The notes beneath the pieces are model-generated. The model did no database searches, was not told where the DNA came from, and worked only from the letters and a program-made list of their open reading frames with translations. Below are positions 32,983 through 41,346 of a DNA stretch of 41,358 bases, in pieces; within the stretch, counting starts at the first letter, position 1, and each line of letters opens with the position of its first letter. The DNA is from CAYLPU01 sp964385635 (GTDB taxonomy: Bacteria > Chloroflexota > Anaerolineae > B4-G1): contig CAYLPU010000043.1 of the NCBI GenBank assembly GCA_964385635.1, positions 1 through 41,358 of the forward strand, written 5' to 3'. Both the position numbers and the translations under genes were made by a program.

Positions 32983-33352
32983 GTACCACCTCGCGTCGGT
33001 CAAGATCCCCAAGGTCGGGCCTCGGAGTTCACACTCTGCCTACCACCGAACGGTATTCTATCATACTTCGCCATTCAGACAAAGACAAATCCCACCCGGC
33101 ACCGTGCTCCTCGTAGTGCAGTTTCGCCCTGTTGACGAACACTGATGAGCAAAACATGCTATTGCAAGAACTCGCTCTTTAGTGTATCCTATGGGCGTGA
33201 CCAGGCAAGTGTCGCTTGACAATACTGTAACCAATCCGTAACGCAGCGGAATCGTCATACACGCTGTAATCTGGTATAATCAGAAATACGCGCAGACCGT
33301 CGCGGTCGTGCCACCATGGGCCACACAGAACCGGATATGGGAGAGGTACCTG
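32983..33352. other. Intergenic region upstream of the signalling operon
   Basis: About 370 bases without a convincing gene; overlapping short frames on the minus strand look accidental. It contains TTGACA at about 33218 with a poor -10, and the stronger extended -10 element at 33272-33280. AT content is higher than in the neighbours, as expected for a promoter region. Confidence 0.5.
33272..33280 (+). promoter_or_regulatory. Extended -10 promoter for the signalling operon
   Basis: TGGTATAAT, a perfect -10 with a TGn extension. The -35 at 17 bases (tcgtca) matches only four of six positions, which extended -10 promoters tolerate. The start near 33287 gives a leader of about 66 bases to the ATG at 33353. 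Confidence 0.5.
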
Positions 33353-33733
33353 ATGAATGATGCTCGCATCCTCTACGTCGAGGACAACCATGAGAATCGT
33401 TTGCTGGTGAGGCGCATTCTGGAGGCAGAGGGTTACTCCTTTCTGGAAGCAATGGATGGCCCTTCGGGTTTAGAAGTGGCCATTCAAGAACGGCCAGATT
33501 TGATCCTGCTGGACATCAACCTCCCAGAAATAGATGGTTACGACCTGGCCAGACGCTTCCGCGACACGCCCGACCTGCAACAGGTGCCCATCCTGGCCAT
33601 CACAGCCAACGTGATGAAAGGGGATCGGGAGCGCACACTGGCAGCAGGCTGCGATGGTTACATTCAGAAACCGATTGATGTAGACCGACTGCCGGAGCAG
33701 GTCAGGGCAGCACTGCAGAGAACTCACAATTAG
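33353..33733 (+). CDS. Single-domain response regulator (copy 1)
   Basis: 126 residues, only a receiver domain. ILYVEDN gives the acidic pair (D11 region), LILLDINLP the phospho-acceptor Asp (D54), ITANV the switch Thr, and YIQKPID the Lys. There is no output domain, as in CheY/DivK-type regulators that act by binding other proteins. GGAGAGG precedes the ATG at 33353; the frame is open further upstream without family similarity. Followed after eight bases by a second receiver gene. Confidence 0.92.
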   Translation: MNDARILYVEDNHENRLLVRRILEAEGYSFLEAMDGPSGLEVAIQERPDLILLDINLPEIDGYDLARRFRDTPDLQQVPILAITANVMKGDRERTLAAGCDGYIQKPIDVDRLPEQVRAALQRTHN

Positions 33734-33741
33734 AGGTCAAC

Positions 33742-34152
33742 ATGGGTATACAACCAAAGGACGCCACGATCCTCGTCGTCGAGGATGACTTTCAGAGTTT
33801 CGTGCTCATCACACGCCTGCTGTCCTACCTGGGCGTGAAGAAATGTGAGTGGAAGGCCTCAGGTTGGCAGGTTCTGGAGTTCGCGGAGACACTACCGCAC
33901 ATTGACCTGATCTTAATGGATATCTTCCTTCCAGAGGAGGACGGGTACCAGGTACTGGACAGGTTGCGCGCTCATCCGCGCTTCAAAGACACCCTCATCG
34001 CTGCCGTGACCGTCGATGTTTCTGTTAGCAACATGGAGCGCACCCGCAGCGCCGGCTTTGATGGCTTCATCGGCAAGCCACTCGACCCAGACCGCTTCCC
34101 CTCCCAGATTCGCCGCATCCTCCAAGGAGATGAAGTCTGGGAACCGGAGTGA
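33742..34152 (+). CDS. Single-domain response regulator (copy 2)
   Basis: 136 residues. ILVVEDD (D15, D16), LILMDIFLP (D60) and FIGKPLD (Lys) are intact. The switch-Thr region is AAVTVDV, while copy 1 has AITANV. The 25% or so of positions that differ outside the active site suggest distinct partners. The ribosome-binding site is weak (GAGGTCAAC). It lies 28 bases before the histidine kinase, which is the likely phosphodonor for one or both regulators. Confidence 0.92.
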   Translation: MGIQPKDATILVVEDDFQSFVLITRLLSYLGVKKCEWKASGWQVLEFAETLPHIDLILMDIFLPEEDGYQVLDRLRAHPRFKDTLIAAVTVDVSVSNMERTRSAGFDGFIGKPLDPDRFPSQIRRILQGDEVWEPE

Positions 34153-34180
34153 TCCGGGCAGAGGAGATAAACGAACTGCC

Positions 34181-36619
34181 ATGTCTTCGCCAGGCTTGGA
34201 AGAACGGCCTCAGATACCGACTACTGGGATGCGCGGAGGGCTAGGCAAGACCCTGCTGACCGCCTTCCTGATTCTGGCAATCGTGCCGCTGAGCACCATC
34301 AGTTGGTACGCCACCCAGCGCGAGCGGCACGACATTCAACGTGAGGTCACTGCCAAACTGTCCTCCGTGTCCGCGATGGTGGAAACACAAGTCATCCGAT
34401 GGACTGAAAGTCACGTTGCAGACCTGGCGTTTCTGGCAACCCTGCCTGCCATTCGAGAAAACGTAGTCGCCCTGACCACCAACGGTGCCAACACCAGCAC
34501 CGCTCGCGACACATTGCGCACCCAGTTGCGCGCCGTGCTGGAACACGACCCATCCTTTCACCGCCTGGCCGTGCTGGATCGTGAGGGACAGATACTGGTC
34601 TCCACCGACCTGCCGGGTGAGGCCTCGCCGACAGAACAGACGACCATGCTTGAGCCTGAGCAAACCCACAGCCTCCGGTTCACCACACTCGACCCAACAG
34701 CCGATGTGGGGTTGGTAGTCACCCAGCGCATCACCGCACCAGACGACGAGGATCTCGGCCTGCTGACCAGTTGGCTCAACCTGAGCGACCTGGTCGCCAG
34801 CCTGGAGGTGGTTAGTGAACTGGGGGAGACAGGGGAGGTTTACCTGGTGGACGCCAGCGGAATGGCATTGCCCCAAGGGCAGGCAGTGACCAGTCCGGGC
34901 ATTGAAGCCGTCCTGGACAGCGAGGATGGAGAGGATAGAGAGGGGCTCTACGAGAACTACATTGGCGTTCCGGTCATCGGGATCTACCACTGGATACCGG
35001 AACTGGAGTTGGCACTGGTGGCAGAGCAGACTCAAGAAGAAGCCTTCGCCACGACCGATGGTGTCACCGCCGCCGTCATCGGGGCCACACTGGTGGTGGC
35101 GCTAGTCACTGCAGTCATTGCAGCAGTCGTGACGCGGCAGATCACACGCCCGATCGTGCAGTTGACCGAGTCGGCGATCAACATCTCAGAGGGGGATCTG
35201 GAGCAGCGCGTGCCTGTCACGTCGCGGAACGAAATCGGCATCCTGGCGCACGTATTCAACCGCATGGCGGTGGAACTGAAGACGTTGTACGACGGCCTGG
35301 AGGATAAGGTCGCCCAACGCACGGCACTTCTACAGGAAGCCAACTATCAGATCCAGCGGAGGGCCATCCAACTTGCTGCCACCGTCGATGTCAGCCAGGC
35401 AGCCACCTCAATCCTGGAGCCAGATCAGTTATTGCGAGAGGTGGTGCGGCTGGTACACGATCGGTTCGTCTACTCCTACGTGGGAGTCTATCTGTTGGAC
35501 GAAAGTGGAGAATGGGCCATACTAAGAGAGGCGATGGGCGGCAAGGAGGTGGTGGTGGCCGTCAAGGCACAGCCTGTGCGGGTCGGAGACGGAAGCGCGG
35601 TCGGGCTGGCTGCACAAACGGGAGAGCCCCACACCATCAGATGGGATATGGAGAGTTCACGACAGGCGTTCTCCTCCCCCTATATCCGTGCGGAGGCAGC
35701 GCTGCCGCTCAAACTAAGCGAGCGAGTCATCGGTGTGCTCGACGTCCTGATCACCCATGAGAGTGACCTCGACGAAGACGACGTCCCTGTCTTGCAAAAC
35801 GTCGCCAACCAGATCACCATCGCGCTGGAGAACGCCCGGGCCTATGAGAAGGAAAAGGGGACGGCCCGTCGCCTGCGTGAGGCGGAGAAGTTCCGCTCTC
35901 GCTTCCTGGCCCATATGAGTCACGAACTGCGTGAGCCATTGACCAACATCATCGGCTTCTCCCGCTTGATTCTCAAAGGGCTGGATGGTCCCATAAGCGA
36001 TCAACAGCGACAGGACCTCCAGATCATCTACGCTAACAGCCATCACCTGCTGGGCCTGATCAACGACCTGCTGGACATTTCTCACATTGAGGCCGGGCTG
36101 ATGGAACTGCAACTCCAGGAACTGGACCTGGCGGAGGTCATCAACAGCGTGATGGCCACCGCCAGTGCGCTGGTGCGCGACAAGGAGATCAAGTTGCGCC
36201 AGGAGATCGCTCCGGACCTGCCAACGGTACAGGCCGACGCAGCCCGCATCCGCCAGGTATTGCTGCGGCTATTGGCCAACGCGGCCAAGTTTACGGAGCA
36301 GGGATCTATCACCGTGAGGGCCTGGCTCACCGATGAGCAGGCGCTGACGAGCGTCAGCGACACCGGCGTGGGCATCCCGCCGGAAGACCAAGAGCGCATC
36401 TTCGAGCGATTCGAGAGGGGCACTTTGGGAAGCGACTGCCAGCCCAACGGGGCCGGACTGGGACTGGCATTGAGCAAGGAATTCGTCGAGATGCACGGTG
36501 GAAAAATCTGGGTGGAGAGCGCGGTGGGAGAGGGCTCGACTTTCACCTTCAGCCTGCCGCTGCACCCTCTGGAGAATCGGGAACTGAATGAGATCCAGGA
36601 TAGGGAGGAAGCACGATGA
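34181..36619 (+). CDS. Membrane sensor histidine kinase (Cache-like, HAMP, GAF, HisKA, HATPase)
   Basis: 812 residues. TM1 at about 22-44; an extracytoplasmic sensor of about 245 residues with RLAVLDREGQILVSTDLPG, like double-Cache domains; TM2 at about 293-317; HAMP (RPIVQLTESAINISEGDLEQR) at 318-367; a coiled coil; GAF at about 400-565; HisKA with FLAHMSHELREPL, where the phosphorylated His is near residue 581; and HATPase with NAAKF, SDTGVGIP and GAGLGLAL. The start is the ATG at 34181; AGAGGAG lies 14 bases upstream, which is long. The stop overlaps the ParA ATG (ATGA). The ligand is unknown. Its coil and GAF are strikingly like those of the sensor at 37510. Confidence 0.93.
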   Translation: MSSPGLEERPQIPTTGMRGGLGKTLLTAFLILAIVPLSTISWYATQRERHDIQREVTAKLSSVSAMVETQVIRWTESHVADLAFLATLPAIRENVVALTTNGANTSTARDTLRTQLRAVLEHDPSFHRLAVLDREGQILVSTDLPGEASPTEQTTMLEPEQTHSLRFTTLDPTADVGLVVTQRITAPDDEDLGLLTSWLNLSDLVASLEVVSELGETGEVYLVDASGMALPQGQAVTSPGIEAVLDSEDGEDREGLYENYIGVPVIGIYHWIPELELALVAEQTQEEAFATTDGVTAAVIGATLVVALVTAVIAAVVTRQITRPIVQLTESAINISEGDLEQRVPVTSRNEIGILAHVFNRMAVELKTLYDGLEDKVAQRTALLQEANYQIQRRAIQLAATVDVSQAATSILEPDQLLREVVRLVHDRFVYSYVGVYLLDESGEWAILREAMGGKEVVVAVKAQPVRVGDGSAVGLAAQTGEPHTIRWDMESSRQAFSSPYIRAEAALPLKLSERVIGVLDVLITHESDLDEDDVPVLQNVANQITIALENARAYEKEKGTARRLREAEKFRSRFLAHMSHELREPLTNIIGFSRLILKGLDGPISDQQRQDLQIIYANSHHLLGLINDLLDISHIEAGLMELQLQELDLAEVINSVMATASALVRDKEIKLRQEIAPDLPTVQADAARIRQVLLRLLANAAKFTEQGSITVRAWLTDEQALTSVSDTGVGIPPEDQERIFERFERGTLGSDCQPNGAGLGLALSKEFVEMHGGKIWVESAVGEGSTFTFSLPLHPLENRELNEIQDREEAR

Positions 36620-37513
36620 CCACAGTGATCGCAATCGCCAGCAACAAGGGGGGGGGTAGCCAAGACCACCACCTGCCTCTCGTTAGGGGGCAGTTTGGCT
36701 GAACAGGGCCGGCTGGTGCTGCTGGTAGACCTGGACCCCCAGGCGCACCTGACCGCGTCGCTGGGCATCGAATCGGAGACGGTGCGCCGCACGGTGAGCG
36801 ACGTACTGTTGGGCCAGAGTTCCCTGGTCGCCGTCAGCCGTGAGACCTCCGTGGACGGCCTGGATCTGGTACCGGCGAATCGGGAACTTGCGGTCCTGAA
36901 CAAGGTACTGTACAAGCGCTCGGAATATGAGTATCGGTTGAAGCGGGGTCTGGAGCACACACGCTACGAACTTCACGACGTCGTCCTGATGGACTGCCCG
37001 CCAGCCTTCGGGACGCTGACGCTCAACGCACTGACGGCAGCCGATCTGCTCATCATCCCTGTCCAATGCGAGTATTACGCCGTGCGTTCGCTCCATCAAG
37101 TGCTGGATCTGGTCAACATGGTACGGCACAAGACCAATCCTCGGCTCGGCTATCGGCTACTGGTGACTATGTTCGATGTACGGAACAAGATCCACCGGCT
37201 GATCCTGGAGCATCTGCATGCCCGCTTTACCGATGCCCTGTTCCGGACCATCATCCAGGTGGACACCCGGCTGCGAGAGAGCCCGACCTTCGGACTACCA
37301 GTCACCCGATACGCGCCCCGCACGCGGGCCACCCGCCAGTACCGCGCCCTGGCCCAGGAGTTGACCACCTATCTGTCTTCTGCCACAGAACTAACGGAGT
37401 CATTAACCAGGAGAGTACCTTTGCCGATCGAGAAGCCCATCACGCCGCCAACCAGCGCTTCCGTGCCAGTGCCGGGGCGCGAGGGAGTCAAGACAGGAGC
37501 AAGAGGACTATGA
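36616..37513 (+). CDS. ParA-family ATPase, frameshifted in a G9 tract within Walker A
   Basis: The ATG at 36616 overlaps the kinase stop. The frame reads MTTVIAIASNKGG and then shifts because of nine G at 36648-36656. With eight G it would continue VAKTTTCLSLGGSLAEQGR into the open frame 36695-37513, giving the classic deviant Walker A (KGGxxKTT). Downstream are VLLVDLDPQAHLTASLG, VVLMDCPPAFGTLTLNAL, PVQCEYYAVRSLHQVL and the family C-terminus. ParA ATPases bind DNA or membranes and position plasmids, chromosomes or chemosensory arrays. No parB or parS is seen. The shift may be a homopolymer sequencing error, a phase-variable tract or a real lesion. The stop overlaps the next ATG (ATGA). Confidence 0.8.
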
Positions 37514-39693
37514 GTGACGACAGACTGAGACATTCTCTGGAGAAGTTGTTCTCCGACATCTCACTGCCAGCAGCGGAGGCCGAAGCCAAGCCATTTGCTC
37601 CACCCCTTCCGCCAACGGAAGGCCAGCCGCCTGAACCGAAGACGAAACCGCCGTCGCCCACCGGAGCCCTTGCAGGTCCCCCATCTCGGGGCATAACCAC
37701 GCCAGATAAGTGGGAGGAAAGTACAGACGAAAGTAAAACGGCGCTTCAGGACACCGCTCCCCCTCCGGATGACATGCGGACCTGGCAACGACAGTTAATT
37801 CGGGGAGTGTTTCGGGCATTGACCCCCATCGGGGCTCTGGCGGTCTTGGCCGGCTCCTATTTTGCCTACACGAAGGGGGACGTGTGGGTGATACCGTTCT
37901 ACCTGGGCGCTTATGCCTTTCTCACCCTGATCACATTCTGGCGGAGAGTCTCATACGCTCTCCAGGCCGGAGTCCTCCTGAGCCTGATTTACGGTCTGGG
38001 TCTCCTTGATCTGATCGAGGTCGGGAAAGGCGGAGACGGCCGGATCTTCCTGCTGGCCATCCCCTTCTTGGCCACCCTCTTCTTCGGGCGGCGTGAGGGC
38101 ATCTTTGCCTTGATCCTCACTGCCCTGACGCTGGTGGCTTTCGGTTGGGCCTTTTCCACCGGTCACATCGTCGTCTCCGTGGAGAAACAGGCCACTTCCG
38201 CCGATCCGACTGCGTGGTTGAGCAACATCGTCATTTTCCTTATGTTGGCCACTCTACCGATGATTTCTCAGAACTATCTGGCTACTCGCCTCACCGCCTC
38301 CCTGACCCGGAGCCGCAACCTGGCCCAGGGATTGGAGATTCACCAGGCCAGACTGGAGGAGCAAGTAGCGGAGCGAACGCGGGAACTTCAAAAGGCCAAC
38401 TGGCGGTTCCAACAACGCGCTATCCAACTGCGCGCCAGCGCCGAAATAGGCCGCGCTGCGACATCTATCCTGGACATAAACAGACTTCTCCGTACCACAG
38501 TGAACCTTATCCACGACGAGTTCCGTTTCTACCACGTTGGCGTGTTTCTGATAGATGAAACCGGCGAGTGGGCGGTGCTGCAGGAGGCAACTGGTGAGGT
38601 GGGCCAGCAGATGAAAGCGCAAGGACACAGGCTGGCGGTAGATGACCATTCGATGGTTGGGTGGACCGCCGTACACCGCCAATCTCGCACCGACCTCGAC
38701 ATTGGAAGAGACATGGCCCATTTCGACAACCCTCTGTTGCCCCAGGCCCGCTCCGAGATGACGCTGCCTCTGTTGGTCGGTGGGCGGCTGCTGGGAGTGT
38801 TGGACGTGCAAAGCACGGAGGAGGCCGCTTTCGACGAGGACGATGTCCGCACATTGCGTATCATGGCCAACCAGGTCGCGGTGGCGATTGAGAACGCGCG
38901 CAAGTTTTCTGATGAGGCACTGCTGCTCGAGGAGACCAGCCCCATCCACCGCGCCAGCCGTCGCCTGACTACGGCGACGACGACCAGCGAGGTGGCTGAC
39001 GCAATCATAGACTCCGTGGCTGAAACACGGGCCGATGGGTGCATCGTGGTACAGTTTGAATTTTCGCCTGCTGGCGAACCCGACGCCCTTTTGTACCTGA
39101 GGACATGGCGGCGAGACCGGGAGCCACTGTTTCAAACCGGCATGCGGCTTCCAATCGCAGAGAGCCCTTTCCCCTTCGAGATGGTGAGCACTTTTTGGGT
39201 GGTAGATGACGTGGAGAGGGACGAGCGCTTGCCTCAGAGTGCGCGCCAAGTCTTTGAGGCAACGGATGCAAAGGCGCTTGTCAACATTCCGCTGCGCGCT
39301 GGAGGGGAGACAATCGGTCAGGTGGTGGTGTTGCGCACCACTCCCGGCCCATTCCTTAAGAGCGCGCTGCGACTCTACGAGACACTGAGTGACCAGGCGT
39401 CGGTAGCACTGGAGCACGCTCGCCTGCTCGAAGAAACACAACAGCGCGCCGAGTATGAACGGTACGTGAGCAAGATCACAGCCCGTGTCCACGCCTCTAC
39501 TGATGTGGACACCATCCTCCAGACAGCGATTCGGGAACTAGGGCAGGCATTACGGGCTTCGGACGGGTTGATTCAATTAGGAGCCGGTGATGGAGCCAGT
39601 TCCTTTCAGGTGAGTATTGCACCTTCGTCGAGACCAAAGGAACGATCTTCTATCGCCGCCGCACGCCCGAAGACGAGATCATCGACACGCTGA
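37510..39693 (+). CDS. Membrane GAF-domain sensor without output domain
   Basis: 727 residues. A Pro-rich cytoplasmic segment (1-95) precedes six or so helices (about 97-263), then a coiled coil with ERTRELQKANWRFQQRAIQL, GAF1 (about 313-468, FLIDETGEWAVLQEATG), and GAF2 (about 483-636). The coil plus GAF1 aligns well with the kinase at 34181, including RAIQL, AATSIL and the DE.GEWA core. No HisKA, GGDEF, receiver or methyl-accepting domain is visible. After QLGAGDG near residue 694 the tail becomes Ser/Arg-rich and lacks family character, so the original C-terminus may have been lost. The ATG overlaps the ParA stop. It is probably a kinase partner or ligand sensor, by inference from context. 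Confidence 0.8.
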   Translation: MSDDRLRHSLEKLFSDISLPAAEAEAKPFAPPLPPTEGQPPEPKTKPPSPTGALAGPPSRGITTPDKWEESTDESKTALQDTAPPPDDMRTWQRQLIRGVFRALTPIGALAVLAGSYFAYTKGDVWVIPFYLGAYAFLTLITFWRRVSYALQAGVLLSLIYGLGLLDLIEVGKGGDGRIFLLAIPFLATLFFGRREGIFALILTALTLVAFGWAFSTGHIVVSVEKQATSADPTAWLSNIVIFLMLATLPMISQNYLATRLTASLTRSRNLAQGLEIHQARLEEQVAERTRELQKANWRFQQRAIQLRASAEIGRAATSILDINRLLRTTVNLIHDEFRFYHVGVFLIDETGEWAVLQEATGEVGQQMKAQGHRLAVDDHSMVGWTAVHRQSRTDLDIGRDMAHFDNPLLPQARSEMTLPLLVGGRLLGVLDVQSTEEAAFDEDDVRTLRIMANQVAVAIENARKFSDEALLLEETSPIHRASRRLTTATTTSEVADAIIDSVAETRADGCIVVQFEFSPAGEPDALLYLRTWRRDREPLFQTGMRLPIAESPFPFEMVSTFWVVDDVERDERLPQSARQVFEATDAKALVNIPLRAGGETIGQVVVLRTTPGPFLKSALRLYETLSDQASVALEHARLLEETQQRAEYERYVSKITARVHASTDVDTILQTAIRELGQALRASDGLIQLGAGDGASSFQVSIAPSSRPKERSSIAAARPKTRSSTR

Positions 39694-39791
39694 CCCTGAT
39701 AGCGGAGGATAGCCGTATCAGCAGCCTGGCGCGTGCTAAAAAGACTACCCCGAAACCGACGAAACCTGCTAATTCTGGCGCTCTACCATGA
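39609..39791 (+). pseudogene. Unidentified gene 3' fragment in another frame
   Basis: In a frame different from the sensor gene, the sequence reads TFVETKGTIFYRRR, then TPEDEIIDTLTLIAEDSR and a Lys/Pro tail to a TGA at 39791. Codon use looks genuine, but no start is visible. It overlaps the odd tail of the GAF sensor, suggesting a deletion joined the sensor gene to the end of another gene. The family is unknown. Confidence 0.35.
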
Positions 39792-40211
39792 TCGAATATG
39801 GATAACCGTCTCCGCGCCGCTCGTGGCATTGCCAAAACGGAAACGGAAGCCAGCATCGAAGTGTTCGAGACGCTCAAGCGGTTGACTCGCAAGACGCTGG
39901 GCTTCTCGAAAGGAAGGGCGCTCCCCCTGCGCGCATTGCTGCTCCCACACCATCGGCCCGCTCGTGAGGGCACACTTTGCCCAACTGTCGCCGGTTGGGG
40001 TGGGGAAAGCGAGATGGCGGATGTTGTTGCTTGTGCAAGTACTGCCGTTAGGATATAATGAGGATATGCCACTAGCCACGGCAGCGCGGACGTGTGCACC
40101 GGCCTTTCGACAAGCCCAGGGCAGGCCCCTTCGGCTACGCCCAGGAACAGGCAGCGATGGAGACACATGACGGTGATGTGATCGAGTGGTATCTTGAACT
40201 GGAGATGTGAA
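39792..40211. other. Degenerate region before the toxin-antitoxin pair
   Basis: About 420 bases without a supported gene. A short frame from 39798 reads MDNRLRAARGIAKTETEASI and LKRLTRKTLGFSKG before losing coding character, so it may be a remnant. 40103-40130 holds the dispersed repeat cctttcgacaagcccagggc. Just before the antitoxin ATG, a frame ends DGDVIEWYLELEM, another possible gene end. Confidence 0.4.
40031..40059 (+). promoter_or_regulatory. Promoter upstream of the toxin-antitoxin operon
   Basis: TTGTGC (40031-40036), 17 bases, then a perfect TATAAT (40054-40059). The start would be near 40066, giving a leader of about 145 bases that contains the 40103-40130 repeat. Confidence 0.5.
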
Positions 40212-40490
40212 ATGAGCAGTATATCGAATGTTGTTGAGAAGCACATTCAACTGTCTGTAGAATGTGCTGAACGTCTGGGCCGTCTGTCTCAGGCCTGCCG
40301 GATCCAGGAAGATCAGATTGTCGAAAAGGCGCTGGACATTCTCTTCAGTTTGACCGATCTGCTTGATGAACACACTGAACGACAGGGTTGGTTGTTCCTC
40401 TCCGAAGCTGCCTTGCAGCGCGTATGGGACAATGAAGAAGATGCCATCTACGACAACTGGAGAGGGTTGTATGAAGTTCCAGCGCAGTGA
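40212..40490 (+). CDS. Antitoxin of a MazEF-like pair
   Basis: 92 residues. The N-terminal part (HIQLSVECAERLGRLSQACRI, then QIVEKALDILFSL) fits a ribbon-helix-helix style DNA-binding fold. The acidic C-terminus (SEAALQRVWDNEEDAIYDNW) is the kind of tail that wraps a PemK/MazF toxin. It overlaps the toxin by 20 bases and ends inside its first codons, which is typical for such operons. The ATG at 40212 is chosen over an upstream in-frame start because family-like sequence begins here. The ribosome-binding site is GGAGATG-like. Confidence 0.8.
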   Translation: MSSISNVVEKHIQLSVECAERLGRLSQACRIQEDQIVEKALDILFSLTDLLDEHTERQGWLFLSEAALQRVWDNEEDAIYDNWRGLYEVPAQ

Positions 40491-40809
40491 TGTGGTCCTG
40501 GTACCCTTTCCGTTCAGCGACCTCAGTACGACCAAAGTGAGACCAGCCGTAGTTGTGAGCAGTTCTCTGTACCACGCAACTGAACCTGACCTTCTCCTGG
40601 CTGCGCTTACTTCCAAAGTTGCGACGGCGACAGGCCCGTTTGACTATCTGCTGAGCGACTGGCGCACAGCCGGTTTACGCCATCCTTCGGCACTCAAACC
40701 CGTGCTGTTCACGCTTGATCCTGCCCGCGTGATCTATCGCCTCGGTGCGCTGACCCCGGCAGACCTGGCGCAAGTAGACCAGCGGTTGCGCCGTGCCCTG
40801 GCACTGTAG
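40471..40809 (+). CDS. PemK/MazF-family toxin (mRNA interferase)
   Basis: 112 residues. MKFQRSDVVLVPFPFSDLSTTKVRPAVVVSS matches the PemK/MazF beta-barrel opening (RGDVVLVPFPF...KxRPAVVV), split here across the usual RP motif. KPVLFTLDPARVIYRLGAL, with a final LAQVDQRLRRAL helix, completes the fold. These toxins cut RNA; the antitoxin overlaps the start and likely neutralises it. GGAGAGGG lies five bases upstream of the ATG. The frame is open from 40363 but the extra residues are not conserved. Confidence 0.88.
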   Translation: MKFQRSDVVLVPFPFSDLSTTKVRPAVVVSSSLYHATEPDLLLAALTSKVATATGPFDYLLSDWRTAGLRHPSALKPVLFTLDPARVIYRLGALTPADLAQVDQRLRRALAL

Positions 40810-40884
40810 GAACTCGACTACTCCCTCGACTATGCCCAGGACAAGGCTGTCGCCCCGCCCTGGGAAGAACAAAGGAAGAGAGCA

Positions 40885-41346
40885 ATGCCTGCACGCAAAC
40901 TGAGTCTGGTGATGGCTGTACTCCTGATTCTGGCCGGTTGCGCCCCTGGCCCCACGCCTGAGCCATCGACAACCCCTGAAGAACCACGCCCGTGCTTTGT
41001 CTTTCATATTCCAAAGGAACAGGCAGACCAGGCCCATGGCTATGCAGATGCTTTAGTTGCGGAGTTGCTTCTGGCCGTTGAAGATGAGGCCGGTAGTAGT
41101 TTGTGCGAGAGCGGCGCTCTTTATGAGGCCGTTCCTCACCCAGGTTCAGACAACGAGGTGGACTTCGTACATACGAGGGGGGCGAGAATTGGCAGCCTCG
41201 TTCTTGTCACTGGGATCGACCCTGAGACAGGCAAACTGGCTTATGATGTGTTCCCGCCGCCGGATGAACTATCGGCAGACATGGAACGTGATGTTGAGTC
41301 CGCACGGATATTTACCCCAAAAGTTGCACCAGTAGGCACTGTGTGA
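40885..41346 (+). CDS. Predicted lipoprotein of unknown function
   Basis: 153 residues. The signal peptide ends in the lipobox LAGC (MAVLLILAGCAPGP), followed by a Pro/Thr linker. The mature part is acidic and mixed alpha/beta (HIPKEQADQAHGYADALVAELL; LVLVTGIDPETGKLAYDVFPPP). AAAGGAAGAG precedes the ATG. It lies 75 bases after the toxin gene, so co-transcription is possible but not needed. I do not recognise a family. Confidence 0.75.
   Translation: MPARKLSLVMAVLLILAGCAPGPTPEPSTTPEEPRPCFVFHIPKEQADQAHGYADALVAELLLAVEDEAGSSLCESGALYEAVPHPGSDNEVDFVHTRGARIGSLVLVTGIDPETGKLAYDVFPPPDELSADMERDVESARIFTPKVAPVGTV

Noticed and set aside
36616..36694. ParA starting at 36695 without its Walker A
   Set aside because: The 5' sequence encodes a perfect ParA start and most of Walker A in the other frame, and the ATG overlaps the kinase stop, so the gene really begins at 36616.
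39783..40616. 277-codon minus frame opposite the toxin-antitoxin region
   Set aside because: Antisense to the antitoxin and the start of the toxin; lacks recognisable features.
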